Origin: Lingula anatina
Taxonomy: Eukaryota; Brachiopoda; Lingulata; Lingulida; Lingulidae
Length of the DNA: 64,000 nt
Reading direction: 5' to 3'
Assembly (NCBI RefSeq): GCF_001039355.2
Contig: NW_019774625.1
Span: forward strand, 132,236-196,235
The position numbers were made by a program, and so were the translations under genes. Below the pieces are notes generated by a model. It was not told the DNA's origin. It made no database searches and worked only from the letters and a program-made list of their open reading frames with translations. Positions 24,873-36,185 of this stretch are shown here, piece after piece (the stretch's first letter is position 1; each line of letters opens with the position of its first letter).

Positions 24873-25746
24873 TATATACGTGTGAGAAAGAGAAAGAGAG
24901 AGAGAGTGAAAACTCGACGATTTACAATGTTGAAATGAAAACACGGCGTGCCAAGTATCTAAGCCGGCCAAAGCAATCGCACTGATAGGATGTCTGGGTA
25001 GCTGAGGAAATGATAGAGATAGTCAACTTTCACTTGACCGATTTCTTGGCATTTTCAATTTGCCATACTGCCTGGTCAAGCGTCTGTCTTCTAAGAACAT
25101 TGATTGTTCCTTCTATGTCTGTCTTTGTCTCCATATCTTGTATCTTTTTGTTGTTTTACAGACGATAATTATGGCAATAAACTAGGACAGGACAGCCATA
25201 GATGAAATGCAATTGTTTAAAATTAGATTGTTGGTGTGCTTTGACAGATTTTGAGAGTTTTGTAATCCCTTTTTGAGTTCTCGTTTTCTCCAGGGAAATC
25301 TACTTCTCCCAGTCGTCGTCTACTAATAGTCAGTAATATACTTAGTATATTTACTTAAACATTCTTTTTCACAATTAGAACACCGATTTTTAGTCCAGGT
25401 TCTGGAAACATCAATAAGCAATTTTGTTTCATGGTGCAAACTATTTGCTTTTCAAGTGATCCTTGTAGTAAATAGCAAATTGTTAGAAAAAAACCCAGCC
25501 AATTCCGTAAAATGGCTTAAATGATCTCTGGTAGATAAAATAAAATTTATATTTTGCCTTTTCGTCTTCTTTTTTATTTCAGTCAAAACAAAGCGTTCGT
25601 TTTTTGACACAGACGACACACAAAGGGAGGATGAGAGGTTTAAGTATCTTTGGAAAAGGTTTAATTATCCAGAGGAAAATCATCCTTGGAAACGAATGAA
25701 ACCCAACCAGGATCTCTTTGGTTTGTTCCACCCAGAGTACGCATAA
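21530..25746 (+). CDS. Putative neuropeptide precursor, 83 residues
   Basis: Exon 1 at 21530-21617 (88 nt) and exon 2 from 25583 to the stop at 25744-25746 join at phase 1 with good splice sites (CAC|GTAAGT and TTTCAG|TC). Residues 1-28 are a clear signal peptide, ending around NCHSLPA. The remaining 55 residues are cut by three Lys-Arg sites: after LKT, after FKYLW and after FNYPEENHPW. This would release a 19-residue acidic peptide ending FKYLW, the decapeptide FNYPEENHPW and a 16-residue C-terminal peptide ending FHPEYA. Both internal peptides end in Trp before Lys-Arg, with no Gly for amidation. There are no cysteines in the mature part. I do not recognise the family. The layout (secretion signal, small size, dibasic cassettes, 4-kb intron after the signal exon) is that of neuropeptide or peptide-hormone genes; function is inference. 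Confidence 0.75.
24370..24906. repeat. AAT, GT and GA microsatellites in the peptide-gene intron
   Basis: (AAT)n fills about 24370-24402. (GT)n followed by (GA)n fills about 24807-24906. They give spurious Cys-Val, Ser-Leu and Glu-Arg frames. Between them no coding signal is seen. Confidence 0.9.
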
Positions 25747-25836
25747 AAGGTAATCCATACACTCACCAGATGTCTCTTCTGGTAGATGAACTTTGGAAAA
25801 CTTTACGTGAAATATTTCGAGTGATTTTTCCGAGAG

Positions 25837-25950
25837 CCCAGCAAACGTATAACGTTACTATAACGTTACCATAACGTTATTATAACGTTTCCATAACGAT
25901 GATGCAAAAAGTTACGGTAACGTTATAATAACGATATGTGTTTGCTTGGG
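25837..25950. mobile_element. Short element built of repeated AACGTTA words
   Basis: The 114-bp segment starts CCCAGCAAACGT and ends with the imperfect complement GTGTTTGCTTGGG. Its interior is a chain of TAACGTTA-type palindromes in several variants. Terminal inversion plus the internal short palindromic array marks it as a MITE-like dispersed element. It lies just downstream of the stop of the peptide-precursor gene, in its proposed last intron. Confidence 0.65.
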
Positions 25951-26742
25951 GGGATATTTCAGTCCAGTGAGTATTTATTTTCTGCTTACTCAGAGGCTAA
26001 CAACAAGCTGACCTAAGTGGTGCACATTACAAAGAAGAATGGAAATGTATAAAGGGAATGTTACATGTACCTCCCGACCAAGTTAGTCCAACGTTTTAAT
26101 GCACTGAGTTTAAAGACAAGAATAGAGCATGCTTACATTGGATAAATAAAATAAAGAGAAAAAGAGAAAGAGAAAGTATGGAAAATAATTAGAGAATGGG
26201 TGAAACACGTCTAATCCATCACATATATCTTCGCAATATACCTGCAGTATATTTAAATCCATGCCATGTTTTACACCTATTAACAAGCTGTCAGCGTTTG
26301 TGTACGTGCGTCCCTATGGTTACGACTGAGTTATTTGCACTTGTGATAGCCTTAAGCCATTAGGGGTTGATGTTCTTATGTTCCATACGGCCTTACAAAT
26401 AGTTTTGTTCGTCCATGATACACAACTTCGACACTCATAGGTGATAGTAAAGAGCTACCAATTATAAGGAACATTCTCAAATACCCTGTATATGTGTATA
26501 TATGTATATATTTTTTAAAAAGATAAATCCTGTACTGTCTGTGCACACTTCCGTTCCATCAAACAGTTAAAATAGCAGTAGTAAGGATCTTTACATCGTT
26601 TTACATTATTAATGCATACGATCACGTTACTCTCTTTTGTTCAACTGAAGACAAAATAGTGCTTTAAATTTTAAATTGTAATTTAAAATATTATTTGAGT
26701 GCATTTATTTTTTTTATCAATGTCCATTTTTTTCTCACCTAG

Positions 26743-27055
26743 GTTGACACAAAGAGGATCATCACCTTTGCACAAACATCAGCGCCATCTCTCGTCCATA
26801 ACCAACGTCAGACTGTCTCATCACTCTATATCAAAGAACGAGAACAACGATCTCGACGCAGAGATTACGTCTACCACTTAAATGATCTTTTTAGTTAGAA
26901 ATGGACTTCTGTATTCATTTGTTTCTTTGCCAATCGACTGGCATATTGTACTAGCCAAACGGCCATCCTCTGTGCTCTGTATGCTATTTTTCTGTTTTTT
27001 TTTTTTCATATAAGGTGTAAATGGTCAAGGAAATAAACACTATGATAATTAGATT
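26743..27055 (+). other. Proposed 3' non-coding last exon of the peptide-precursor gene
   Basis: The donor AAAG|GTAATC at 25749/25750 lies three bases after the stop codon, and a pyrimidine-rich acceptor CTCACCTAG ends at 26742. An AATAAA lies at 27032-27037. Read from the acceptor, one frame stays open for about 50 codons and is rich in Arg and Lys, so an alternative splice that reads into it cannot be excluded. The end position is approximate. Confidence 0.45.
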
Positions 27056-28586
27056 CAGACCACTAGTAACATCTTTCGTCTATTTTCTATACTGATGGCA
27101 GATGGATCCTAAATATCGGCACTAAAGTTGGAGAGTTTCCAATTTTTTATCATTTCAAGCAAAATATTATTTCGATATTTATTTTATTTTCTTATTGTTT
27201 GACGAGTATTTTAGTTTTGTGGCTGTTTAACTCCAATGAACTGATATCCTTTAATACCCATGTACATTGTTATTGGTGCCAATAACATACGAGATTATGA
27301 GAATACAGGTATTTGGATATTTTAAATGAATTTGCTTACTTATATTTCTCTGCAGAGTATTAAAGAAAGGATAAGTATATTAAATCACAGTTGAAATAAA
27401 AAGGGCATATTCCTTTTGTGTATGTGTGCGTGTTTATGTGTCTACACACTCTCCGTTCAACTTTTTGATTTTCCCATTTCTGAAGGAATTATGAACGTAA
27501 ATTCCAACGGTATTATTCTCATTAAAAGCTTCATGTCAATTTCTCTTTTTACACCACCAAGCCTCTTTTTGACACTGACTGAGCATTTCTAAAGCCAAAA
27601 CTGTTCGACTGACTGTTACCATTACTGTAGCAAGCAAATGACTGGCAGGGGACGCATTGCGGTGCTAATAGTCATCTTTCACAGACTCTATGATGGGTTA
27701 ATTGTGCCTGGAGATACATTACGGTAATTCCCAGATTAATTTATCGTTTTGAAAAGAATCAAATAATCGTGATTAATGTCAGCATGCCTTTCTATGCAAT
27801 GCATGTGGTGTAGGCGTTTTATTCACAATTGTTTGCCTACAAAACCATAGTAATCGTCCTCTAAATACTTAAAAAAAATACTCATTGAGAAAACAGTTTG
27901 AGTATGATAGTGGTCAATAGTGTCCTTATATCAACAATTCTGGGTTCCTTAGCACAGGCAGAGGAGAGTTATATTCGTGGTTATTTTGATCAAAACAAGT
28001 AGATGATACTGAAAGGCGATACGGCATTCGAAAAGAAACGACGTCCATGAAGCCACAGCAGGGCTATATTTAAAACAACACGAATATCGAAATTAGAGCC
28101 TCTGCCACGCTGACACGCGCACTTGGATCAGAATCATTAGTACACATGCCAAAGAACTTGCTGCAAGACGCGGTGAGCTCATTACAAACCTATCATACCT
28201 GCCAACAAGTAGTTAAGTAGGAGCATTAGTCCGCCTCTTAATGATATAACAGCTTCTCTCCATGTCAATCAGCGTTCATAAAAATTTACTGCAGTACAGA
28301 ATAGTGTAGGAGTATAATTCTCCAGTGATGGTTAAAAGTGATAGGCTATGTTTCCGAGTGCGACCTATAAGCACGGTTGCACATTTTCTTCAGTTCTGAC
28401 GAGTATTCGGTTTCTTTTAATCCCGACTCTTGGAAAAACGTCAAGGCTTGTCCGGAAACACCGTCTTCCTTTTTATTAAAAGGGGATAAAATGGTTAGAT
28501 TATGGGAGTAAAGAAAACTTCCAGGGAATATCCAAGGCGTCTGAGTGCGATTTTGGCTTGTGTAACACTGCCTAATTCAAATGTCG

Positions 28587-28618
<32 letters not shown>

Positions 28619-29368
28619 TTTGGAAGTGGGTGTATGCCCTGACTTTTAAAGGACGCAGGAAACTTGCCTACCCTCTGATTTTAAGGGCTCCTAAAATACT
28701 ATACAAAATAACACTGTGTTCCATACAACTAGTGTATTAACTAGCGCACCCTGTGGTCAGAGAGTATAACCCCTACATGTATCTACTCTTCGCGTGCATC
28801 TATATGAAAACGGCAGTGGCACGCGTTAGGCATTACGCATACCTGAATGCTGGAAACATTAGACATTTTAGACATTTTCTCACGATACTGTACATAGTAC
28901 ATACTGTATTGATATCAAACACGTTATATCAAATGATAACAGCATGCATGCACACGTTGGAGCAAAGCCAAATCATTCACATCAACAATATAGTCAATGT
29001 GTGAATTGGGATTGAGCTGGCTGAAATCCAAATATCTACACAATTTTATCTTTGGCCACTATTAAAGTGTGGAGAGTTGTCCTCTAAACGTACTGGTTTG
29101 CCCGTGGACAATCAAGCTTAGAGCATACTGTTTCACGGATATGGTGTATTATTTCTAATGACAAGATAATTGTTGCTTTTCTCGACCTGTTTGATGAGTG
29201 GACGACCTGGGTTGGGGGAAATTGACGAACTAAAATTGATATCCTGCCACAGGTAATTGACATGAAGTACATGGCACTTCAGAAACGTGTACTAATAAAA
29301 ATTGAGAATTGCATAGAAAATGAAGCTACTCGGAAATTATGTCTTTGTGATGTTTTAGTGTCGGTGAG
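27056..29368. other. Intergenic, no gene seen
   Basis: A/T-rich sequence with a (TATT)n array at about 28583-28622. Frames present are short and show no splice-linked partner or recognisable family. Confidence 0.6.
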
Positions 29369-29722
29369 GTTCGTATCTGTTTTTTGCTCTCTCTCTCTCC
29401 CTCTCTCTCTCTTCAACCTCAACTCTGAGTTCATTATGAGGAACGCTTTGAAGATTACGAAAGAAATGTCAAAGTCGGAGGAATAAATTTGTCAAACCTG
29501 AGATATGTCGATGATATAGTCCCTTTTGCAAGCTCTATGTCCAAACTTCGAGAAATGGATGACAGGGTGAGAAAAAAAGCGAGAAAGTTGCTCTTTTTCT
29601 TAACGCTTAGGAAACTAAGGTCTGGAATAACCAAAAACATTTCTCTTAACACAAAGCAGAGACTGCTTAACTCTAGTTTTTTCAGTAGCTTCATATGGCG
29701 GGGAATGTTGGGTGATGAATAG
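29369..29722 (+). pseudogene. LINE reverse-transcriptase remnant
   Basis: Across two frames one can read a decayed reverse-transcriptase palm. A VRFVSVF...LFNLNSEFIMRNAL stretch corresponds to the usual VRQGC...LFNLYSEYIMR region. VGGINLSNLRYVDDIVPFAS corresponds to the GGxxLxNLRYADDIVLLA active-site motif, with YVDD in place of Y/FADD, and a later NTKQRLLNSSFFSS resembles the thumb-region TKLRLLKSLVWS motif. At least one frameshift near 29440 and a CT repeat inside the motif show it is dead. Clade cannot be fixed. Confidence 0.75.
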
Positions 29723-30168
29723 AATTTGAAAGTCTAAAACAGCCGGACCCAAATGCAGTGACAAACCAAGCAATGATTCCAGAGTAGGAAAAAATTGCTA
29801 TTTTTTTTCGAAAAGATTTGGCTGAAAAATCACGGATTTTATACCTTTATAAGATTAAGTGTAACATTCAAGGCCTGATCAGTGACAGTATTGCATTGAT
29901 CAGAATTGAACCTGCCATGCCCATCAATCGTTACAAACTACACATATAACCAGGCGTGAACAGCGAACTACTGACTGATCTATACTATCACCTTCTGACG
30001 ACTGCTAGCTTAGCTCTTTCTCTTGGTTCTTGGATTGATCTCCCGGAGGTGCCGTGTGCCAGAAACGAAACACGCTCTCAGATTGAACCATAACTTGAAA
30101 TCGCAGCCCAACCTTAAAGGTACATACAAACCGAGCATCTGTGGAGGCCGGATTCCTAGTAACACATG

Positions 30169-30245
30169 TAAACCACTTCTACTAGATTCTTATATGACTC
30201 AAATAAATTCGACATGCCAAGGAATAAACTGAATAGATCACTCAA
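30169..30245. repeat. Dispersed repeat copy left of the cystine-knot gene
   Basis: This 77-base stretch matches 32151-32224 in the same orientation at roughly three bases in four, with shared words TAAACCAC, TCTACTAG, TTCTTATA, CGACATG and ATAAA. The two copies bracket the cystine-knot peptide gene. Probably an old interspersed element. Confidence 0.55.
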
Positions 30246-30912
30246 TCAGCCATAAAAGACCTTTAGACTGCTCCTTTTTTTAAATTTCTGGTTGTAAATT
30301 TAACCTACTTTCGTGACCTACTTTCCTGCCCCATTAACATACAGCTTAGAATGCCAGCAGAAAAATCCGTTCAAACATCATTTTCGGGTAAAAATAAACA
30401 ATGCCTTTTGGTAATTCTCTTAGTTATACTGCTTGAAACTATATGCTGGCATTTGGTTGGTTTTTATGACAAAAAATTGACTTTGTATGCATCTTTAACT
30501 GAAATGGCACACTGTACAATTATTTAGCACCAAGAAAGCGATACCTTGCACTAACATTCACCCACTCTGGTAGTGGTGGATAATTTGTGGGTAAGGTGGT
30601 TAATATGGGTGTTAGTGCTAAAAGATCTGCAGGTAGTGCTAGTAAACGCCTTATCCGTTTGTAAGTTCTGCATTTGCTCGGGGAATTTTACTCCTTGTGC
30701 TCTGACCGGGATTGCAGCTTTATCTCCTTTGTTACTAGTTTGTATTTCTGCATATTGACACAGTGTGTAGAAGATGATTTATAGTCGGCTCCGATAATTT
30801 GTACTCGGTTCGTTATATGATAATGACGGTCGTAATCACTTATAATTTGCTAGTAATCTAATCCTAGTAATCCTAATCTCCGGTTATAACAGTATCTGTA
30901 CCTGACGTTTGC

Positions 30913-30920
30913 TATATAAG
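30913..30920 (+). promoter_or_regulatory. TATA box of the cystine-knot peptide gene
   Basis: TATATAAG, a near-consensus TATA box, lies 90 bases before the ATG at 31010. A start site near 30945 is expected. The strength of the box fits an inducible or tissue-specific secreted-peptide gene, which is inference. Confidence 0.6.
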
Positions 30921-31009
30921 TGGCACGCAACTGCCCTGCGTCTATTCTATTTGCCCAGGTCGACCAAAAACACATTTTGCATCGATTGTAAGAACATCTG
31001 TCGCACAGC

Positions 31010-31443
31010 ATGAGAGTTAAAGTTGTTCTTGTTATTTGCGTATTGGCTGCCATATGCGCATGTGCGTTCGCTGACGAAGGTAACGTGTCTCATACTTTAT
31101 TTTACTGTCTATTTTTTCCTATAGAAATAGATAATTATTTTTTCGACTTAAATCATAGCGGGAGATGCACTTCTTCAAATGTATGCATATATAACTTGCT
31201 GAGTGATTGTGCCTTTTAAAAGGTTATTCCACGACTTATAATATTCTGAACGATATAATTAATTGTAAAACATATTATCACTTGTCAACATATAATCACG
31301 TGTTTGACCGTAACAATAAATAATAATAAATAGATAAAATTAACTTTATAAAAATATTAATATAATCATTATTTTAATTACAGAATCGAGACCAGGCCCC
31401 AGTCTGGAAAAATCAAACAGGTATTATAAGACTGTGCATCAGT

Positions 31444-31505
<62 letters not shown>

Positions 31506-31821
31506 TTACCTTGCTAAATGTAATTCTAAAAGCATTTCTAATTGATTGATATGGCTGAGTATTTTTTTCCACATAATCAGTAACAATTTTGTTAGTAAGT
31601 TAGATAGCATAATGTAAAATTAGTTTTCAGATATTTTCCAATTTTCCAGCCTCCTTAGCCTTTTCAAGAGACGCCATAGCAACCGCACATGCGTAGAGCT
31701 GTTTGATCGCTGCAATTTCCATAAGCGCTGTTGTCATGGTTACTGTGTCAAAAAGAGGGCACATCACAATAACGGGGAGTGCGAGATGTACAAGGGGAAA
31801 TATCTGGTGTATCAGCCTTAA
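31010..31821 (+). CDS. Secreted six-cysteine inhibitor-cystine-knot-type peptide precursor
   Basis: Three exons join in phase: 31010-31079 (70 nt), 31384-31420 (37 nt) and 31650-31821 (172 nt), total 279 nt or 92 residues. Exon 1 encodes a signal peptide (about 22 residues, hydrophobic core VVLVICVLAAICACAFA). Exon 2 and the start of exon 3 encode a short propeptide ending in Lys-Arg-Arg. The mature region has six cysteines spaced C-x6-C-x5-C-C-x3-C-x11-C and a 14-residue tail after the last one. That spacing, with the central CC pair, fits the knottin (1-4, 2-5, 3-6) consensus. The signal/pro/dibasic/knot order is shared by many venom, neuropeptide-like and antimicrobial knottins, and sequence alone does not choose among them. 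The mature part is strongly basic. A second acceptor 19 nt upstream (exon from 31631) would change frame and lose the knot. A poly(A) signal lies at 31987. Confidence 0.75.
31447..31505. repeat. ATT trinucleotide array in intron 2 of the cystine-knot gene
   Basis: About 19 tandem ATT units fill most of the middle of a 229-base intron. No other feature. Confidence 0.95.
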
Positions 31822-31986
31822 AGATACTATTGCACCATCTATCGTCAAGTCCAGAAAAGACAGAAAAGGACATTCTATAGCGTAAAGCACCAAAATGTGT
31901 ATGGTTCTACGGTATGTTTATCATTGTCAAAAGAAAAGAAACATTTTGACGTTAACTGGAAAATGAAACAATGTTGAAAATGCTTT

Positions 31987-31992
31987 AATAAA
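31987..31992 (+). terminator. Poly(A) signal AATAAA of the cystine-knot gene
   Basis: AATAAA lies 166 nt after the stop codon at 31819-31821, giving a compact 3' end. Confidence 0.55.
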
Positions 31993-32150
31993 TGCTTATG
32001 ACTAGTTATTGGGTATATCGTTTGTGTTAACCCGTGGCGGCGCCTACAGGTCGCAGTATTAATATTCTTCTTTCACACTTTGCGACTCGAGACAATTTAC
32101 GCAGGTTCCGTTTGGTACAGCCCTTTTAAACATTTCAAGGGAGCGTGGAC

Positions 32151-32224
32151 TAAACCACATCTACTAGTTTCTTATACGACTGAAATAAAGTCGACATGTC
32201 AAGTCATAAACCAAATCGGTCTCT
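32151..32224. repeat. Dispersed repeat copy right of the cystine-knot gene
   Basis: Partner of 30169-30245 in direct orientation. See that entry for shared words. The element may extend a little to the right, where both copies continue into CT/T-rich sequence. Confidence 0.5.
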
Positions 32225-34182
32225 CTTCTAAAACTGCCCCTTTAAATACATATATGGATTTGTTGTATTTATTTATTTATGAAGGTGATATTTAGGGCAT
32301 TAATAACAAAAACAGAACACAATTACCATTTTGATATGTATATTTTGATGCATGAAGTAACGACGCATACGTGCATGTCAGAGATGCAGAGAGACATATT
32401 TATTTACTGAGATACATAAATTATATGCGAACTCTACATGATTAAAATAATGCCAATTCCATTATGATGCGCATATGTCTAATTCCAGTTTTGATAATAT
32501 AAAAATTTCTAAGTGACGTAACAACATAAACAATCTATAAATCTTGTCATAAAATGTTTTTGATTTGAGCAAATCGCTATTGATGTCGGACGTTGTAATT
32601 TTTCATATGTTTTATAATAAAGCTGTTCGTGATAATATTCGCATGCACACGAAACAGTAGTAAGTGGGTTTGAGTCCATTGTTTGAAATACAAATAAAAA
32701 TAGCCTTAATGTATTTAACCGAACATGCAGTCATTTGCTTTTCTGTTATTAGACCACAGTTAAGTGACCATAAGAATAACAGCGAACTTATCTATACTGA
32801 CCACTACTCGAATATATTGACAAGAAATCTTTAAATCACAACCATCTTAGCATGAATGGATATTCCATGTTTCCTTAAAAAAAATAAAAACAGGGTGGAA
32901 TGTACAGAATGTCTAGATTAACCACTTTACATGCAGTGGTATGATATTTTGATATATGTCATGTGGTTTGTATATAACAGTTGTGATACACTGTATGTTA
33001 TATACGCGTAACATATAACATATTTGATATGTTATGTGATACAGGTATGTAAATAACGTGATGTCTATCACGACTGTCACGTGTTATATATATAACATCT
33101 GGATAACAAATGAATATTGAATACTATGTTCATTCAGCTGTTCGAGTGGATAGGCATCACCCCACACCATCACGTTGGACGGGTATAGCGCCATACGCTG
33201 GATGTCAACATCTTGGTGTGATAAACGTTTTGCTTTTTCAGGCTGTTTTAAATAGTGAAATGTTACTTACATTATACATGTCAAATGTAGTAAAATATAT
33301 GAAAGTGCAAAGTAATAAAATTCATATAAATACATATGTTACAGACTTCATAAAACATTATCCCATATGTATATATGTGTGTGTGTATATATAAATATAT
33401 AGGTAAAGAAGATACATAATAAACAAAAAAATCCCTTGTTCCCATAAAACATTAAAGCATAACATGGACATATAAAAACTAAAGTAAATTATAACGATAT
33501 ATGCTAGAGATATGTGTAGAGATATTTCGGACGATGGCAAACAAATACAAGTGAAAGTGATGGTAAAACTAAACGCGTCCTAATATGAATTTCAATATAA
33601 AACATAGAAATGTGAAAAATGCATTTGGTTTGGTGTTTAAATGGTTACATTCGTGCACACCCTTTAAGTGCAATAAAATACTATGTACTCTTAAATATTC
33701 CTATACCTACTAAAGCCACAGTGCTGGCTATCATTAATTCTAAAATCATTAAGTAACCTGTTTACTTTTACAACATATTTTAACAACATTAACTTTTAAG
33801 ATGCTAGGCATGTAATAATAAATCATTATGCAAATTTGTGAAACACACGTGAAGTGCTTCATTGATGTCAGTAAGTTAAAAGAAATTTTCGAAAATCTCA
33901 TTGATGATTATGCTGAAGCGATTACTTATAAACACAATTTCCATATTTGGATGTTCTTATGAGGCAGCACCGATTGGACTTGAGCTCAGTTTTATAAAAA
34001 AAATACCAAGTGCCATTTGCGTACATCAATATAAAATAAAATTCAAAATAACACATCATTTTTCTTTTCGCCCTTTGTACGGAATTTCCGATAATATTCA
34101 GTGCTGAATAGCAATTGATACAGCAGTGATCATGAAATGGTCTTAATCTTAAAACATTCCAAAAAAAAAAAAAAAAAATAAA

Positions 34183-34213
<31 letters not shown>

Positions 34214-34359
34214 AAAAATCAGTGCCCGCCCATGACACTTGACAATAAATAAATATTCTTAACAGAATTCTTCAACAATCTTTCGCTTGGTGACATTTTG
34301 GGAGCATCTTCTTTAAATACCACTGTAAGTGTCTGTCACTGCCTTGCATGAAGTAAGTT
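32225..34359. other. Intergenic between the cystine-knot gene and the protease gene 3' end
   Basis: A/T-rich with several short palindromic ATATAACATAT words around 32980-33110 and AAAT arrays at about 34160-34218. No gene seen. Part of this belongs to the 3' untranslated region of the minus-strand protease gene. Its extent is unclear because an AATAAA already overlaps the stop codon (34363-34358). Confidence 0.5.
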
Positions 34360-34565
34360 TTATTCAGATCCTATAACCCCGTTGATCCAGTCCGTGAAAT
34401 GGGTCACCCTGGAGAAAACATTGTAGAGAAAGTTCCCGTCTCGGTTGCAGCCGGAACCCCCAAAACTGAGAACACCTTGAATGTTCCACCTGCCGAACTT
34501 GTCCTGGCACATCAAAGGACTGCCGCTATCACCCTGGAACAATTAAATAGATAATGAATATATAA

Positions 34566-34604
<39 letters not shown>

Positions 34605-36185
34605 ATGTAGTTAATCGTCGATAATTTGACAGTGAGACACAAATACGCAAACAGGGACAGACAGTGAGAGAAAATGTGTGTGTGTGTGTGTGTGAGAGAG
34701 AATGAGTAAGACCCATTCGATTGTTTCTATTGTTGTCAAAAACATGCATAAAAATCAATCACTGTTCATTAAGTATGGATGAACTGCAAGCCTACAATTC
34801 AATGAATTGCACCTTTAGTGACCTTAACGGCAATCTGTAGCGAACAAGGGTCAAACAATCTTACCCCACATCCCATAATATAGCCATTTCCGTATCCGGC
34901 GCAGAACACTCGGTCAAAGTCGTAATTTCTGAGAAGATTCAAATTGGAGGCTTTGCAGGTGGCTTCGTTGACTGGTGTCATCTTCGCCTCTTTCAACACT
35001 GTCTGCGGATACGCTGGAATGGACATTTTGAACTTTAGAAACGAATTTTCGAAAAGCAGTTACCTATGCAACTAGCTAAAATACGCTCTTTTTATGTTAA
35101 AAAAGCCAGGCCTTTAAAGAAAATTAATTGCAACTTTTTCGTTTTTTCGAAATTGAATGTGTGTATATAGTACTCATGTTAGACGTTATATATAGCCTAT
35201 GTTTAGTCAATTGGACATTAAAAATCCATTATCTAATCCAAAATTGCACTCTAATAATTCAGTGATAAAAATAATATTCAGTACTCACAATTGTGGTCAG
35301 CATCCGTATTCCCCCATCCGGCAATGAAACAGTGTTTGGGCAATGGCGTATAAACTGCATCCGGTACGCACCCAGCCCGGATGTTATCCGTGAAGTTGAG
35401 CCGATAGGGTAGCTTCACAAGGGCAATGTCATAAGAGTAATTGGAATTGAACTGCGTGTCGAATTTCCCCTCTGGATGGACGATGATGCGTTCGGGTCGC
35501 ACGCGGATTGCCCCCGCCCCCGGCTGAAGACGGTTGACGGTTCCAATGATGATTTCAAACTTGTAAGGTGCCTTGTGCTTCAACCTGGAAGGCAAAGTGG
35601 AAAGTTTATTTTAGTAACTGTGATATGCACTCAAAGTTACCCATGTTGCCTCAATTTAAAGATATATATATCACAGGACGCTTTCAAAGTGCCCTTCGTC
35701 CCTGTAGTGTCTCATGAGGTTATACTTTGCTGTCATAACGATGTTTCTGGAAATATTTTCACTTTACTTGAATTTGTCAGAGTAAGTCAACAAATCACCG
35801 TACTTTAAATAGGAATGGCGTTTATTATTTTTTGTTAATAAAACATTTAAAAAATGTCTGGACTATAAGCTTCATATCGTTAAACTTTTTGTGTTGCTAC
35901 TTTTATTGTATTGTATTGTATTGTTATTCTATTAATAATATATGCCCATTCCATGAATTATCTATCCGTATGACATCATTCTATGCCCATGAATAATTTC
36001 CAATCTCACTTACAAGTCAAAACAATGGGCAGCCGACAGCAGCCATTGGTTACTTATGATGGCAGCTCCGCAGTGATGATAGCCTAGATAGTGAATGGCT
36101 GCCATCCAAGGCCACGTGCCATCCTGGACGTAATTTCCTCCAACCACGAACGTCGACAGTGATGACCTTACTCGCTCACCGCAAT
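34360..36185 (-). CDS. Serine protease domain 2 (S1A), C-terminal
   Basis: Exons 36185-36014 (172 nt), 35584-35289 (296), 35013-34865 (149) and 34533-34360 (174 with TAA). Triad: [13 protein letters not shown] and GDSGSP (Ser in place of the second Gly, Ser195 kept). The activation site is LSTF|VVGG with Phe at P1. The specificity pocket reads Met189, Gly216, Asn226, unlike trypsin (Asp189). The disulphide tether is kept (DCGER and AGCVPD). Oxyanion Gly193 is present, so catalysis is expected. The stop codon overlaps an AATAAA on this strand. A second protease domain at the end of a mosaic is inactive in some relatives; here all three catalytic residues remain. Confidence 0.9.
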
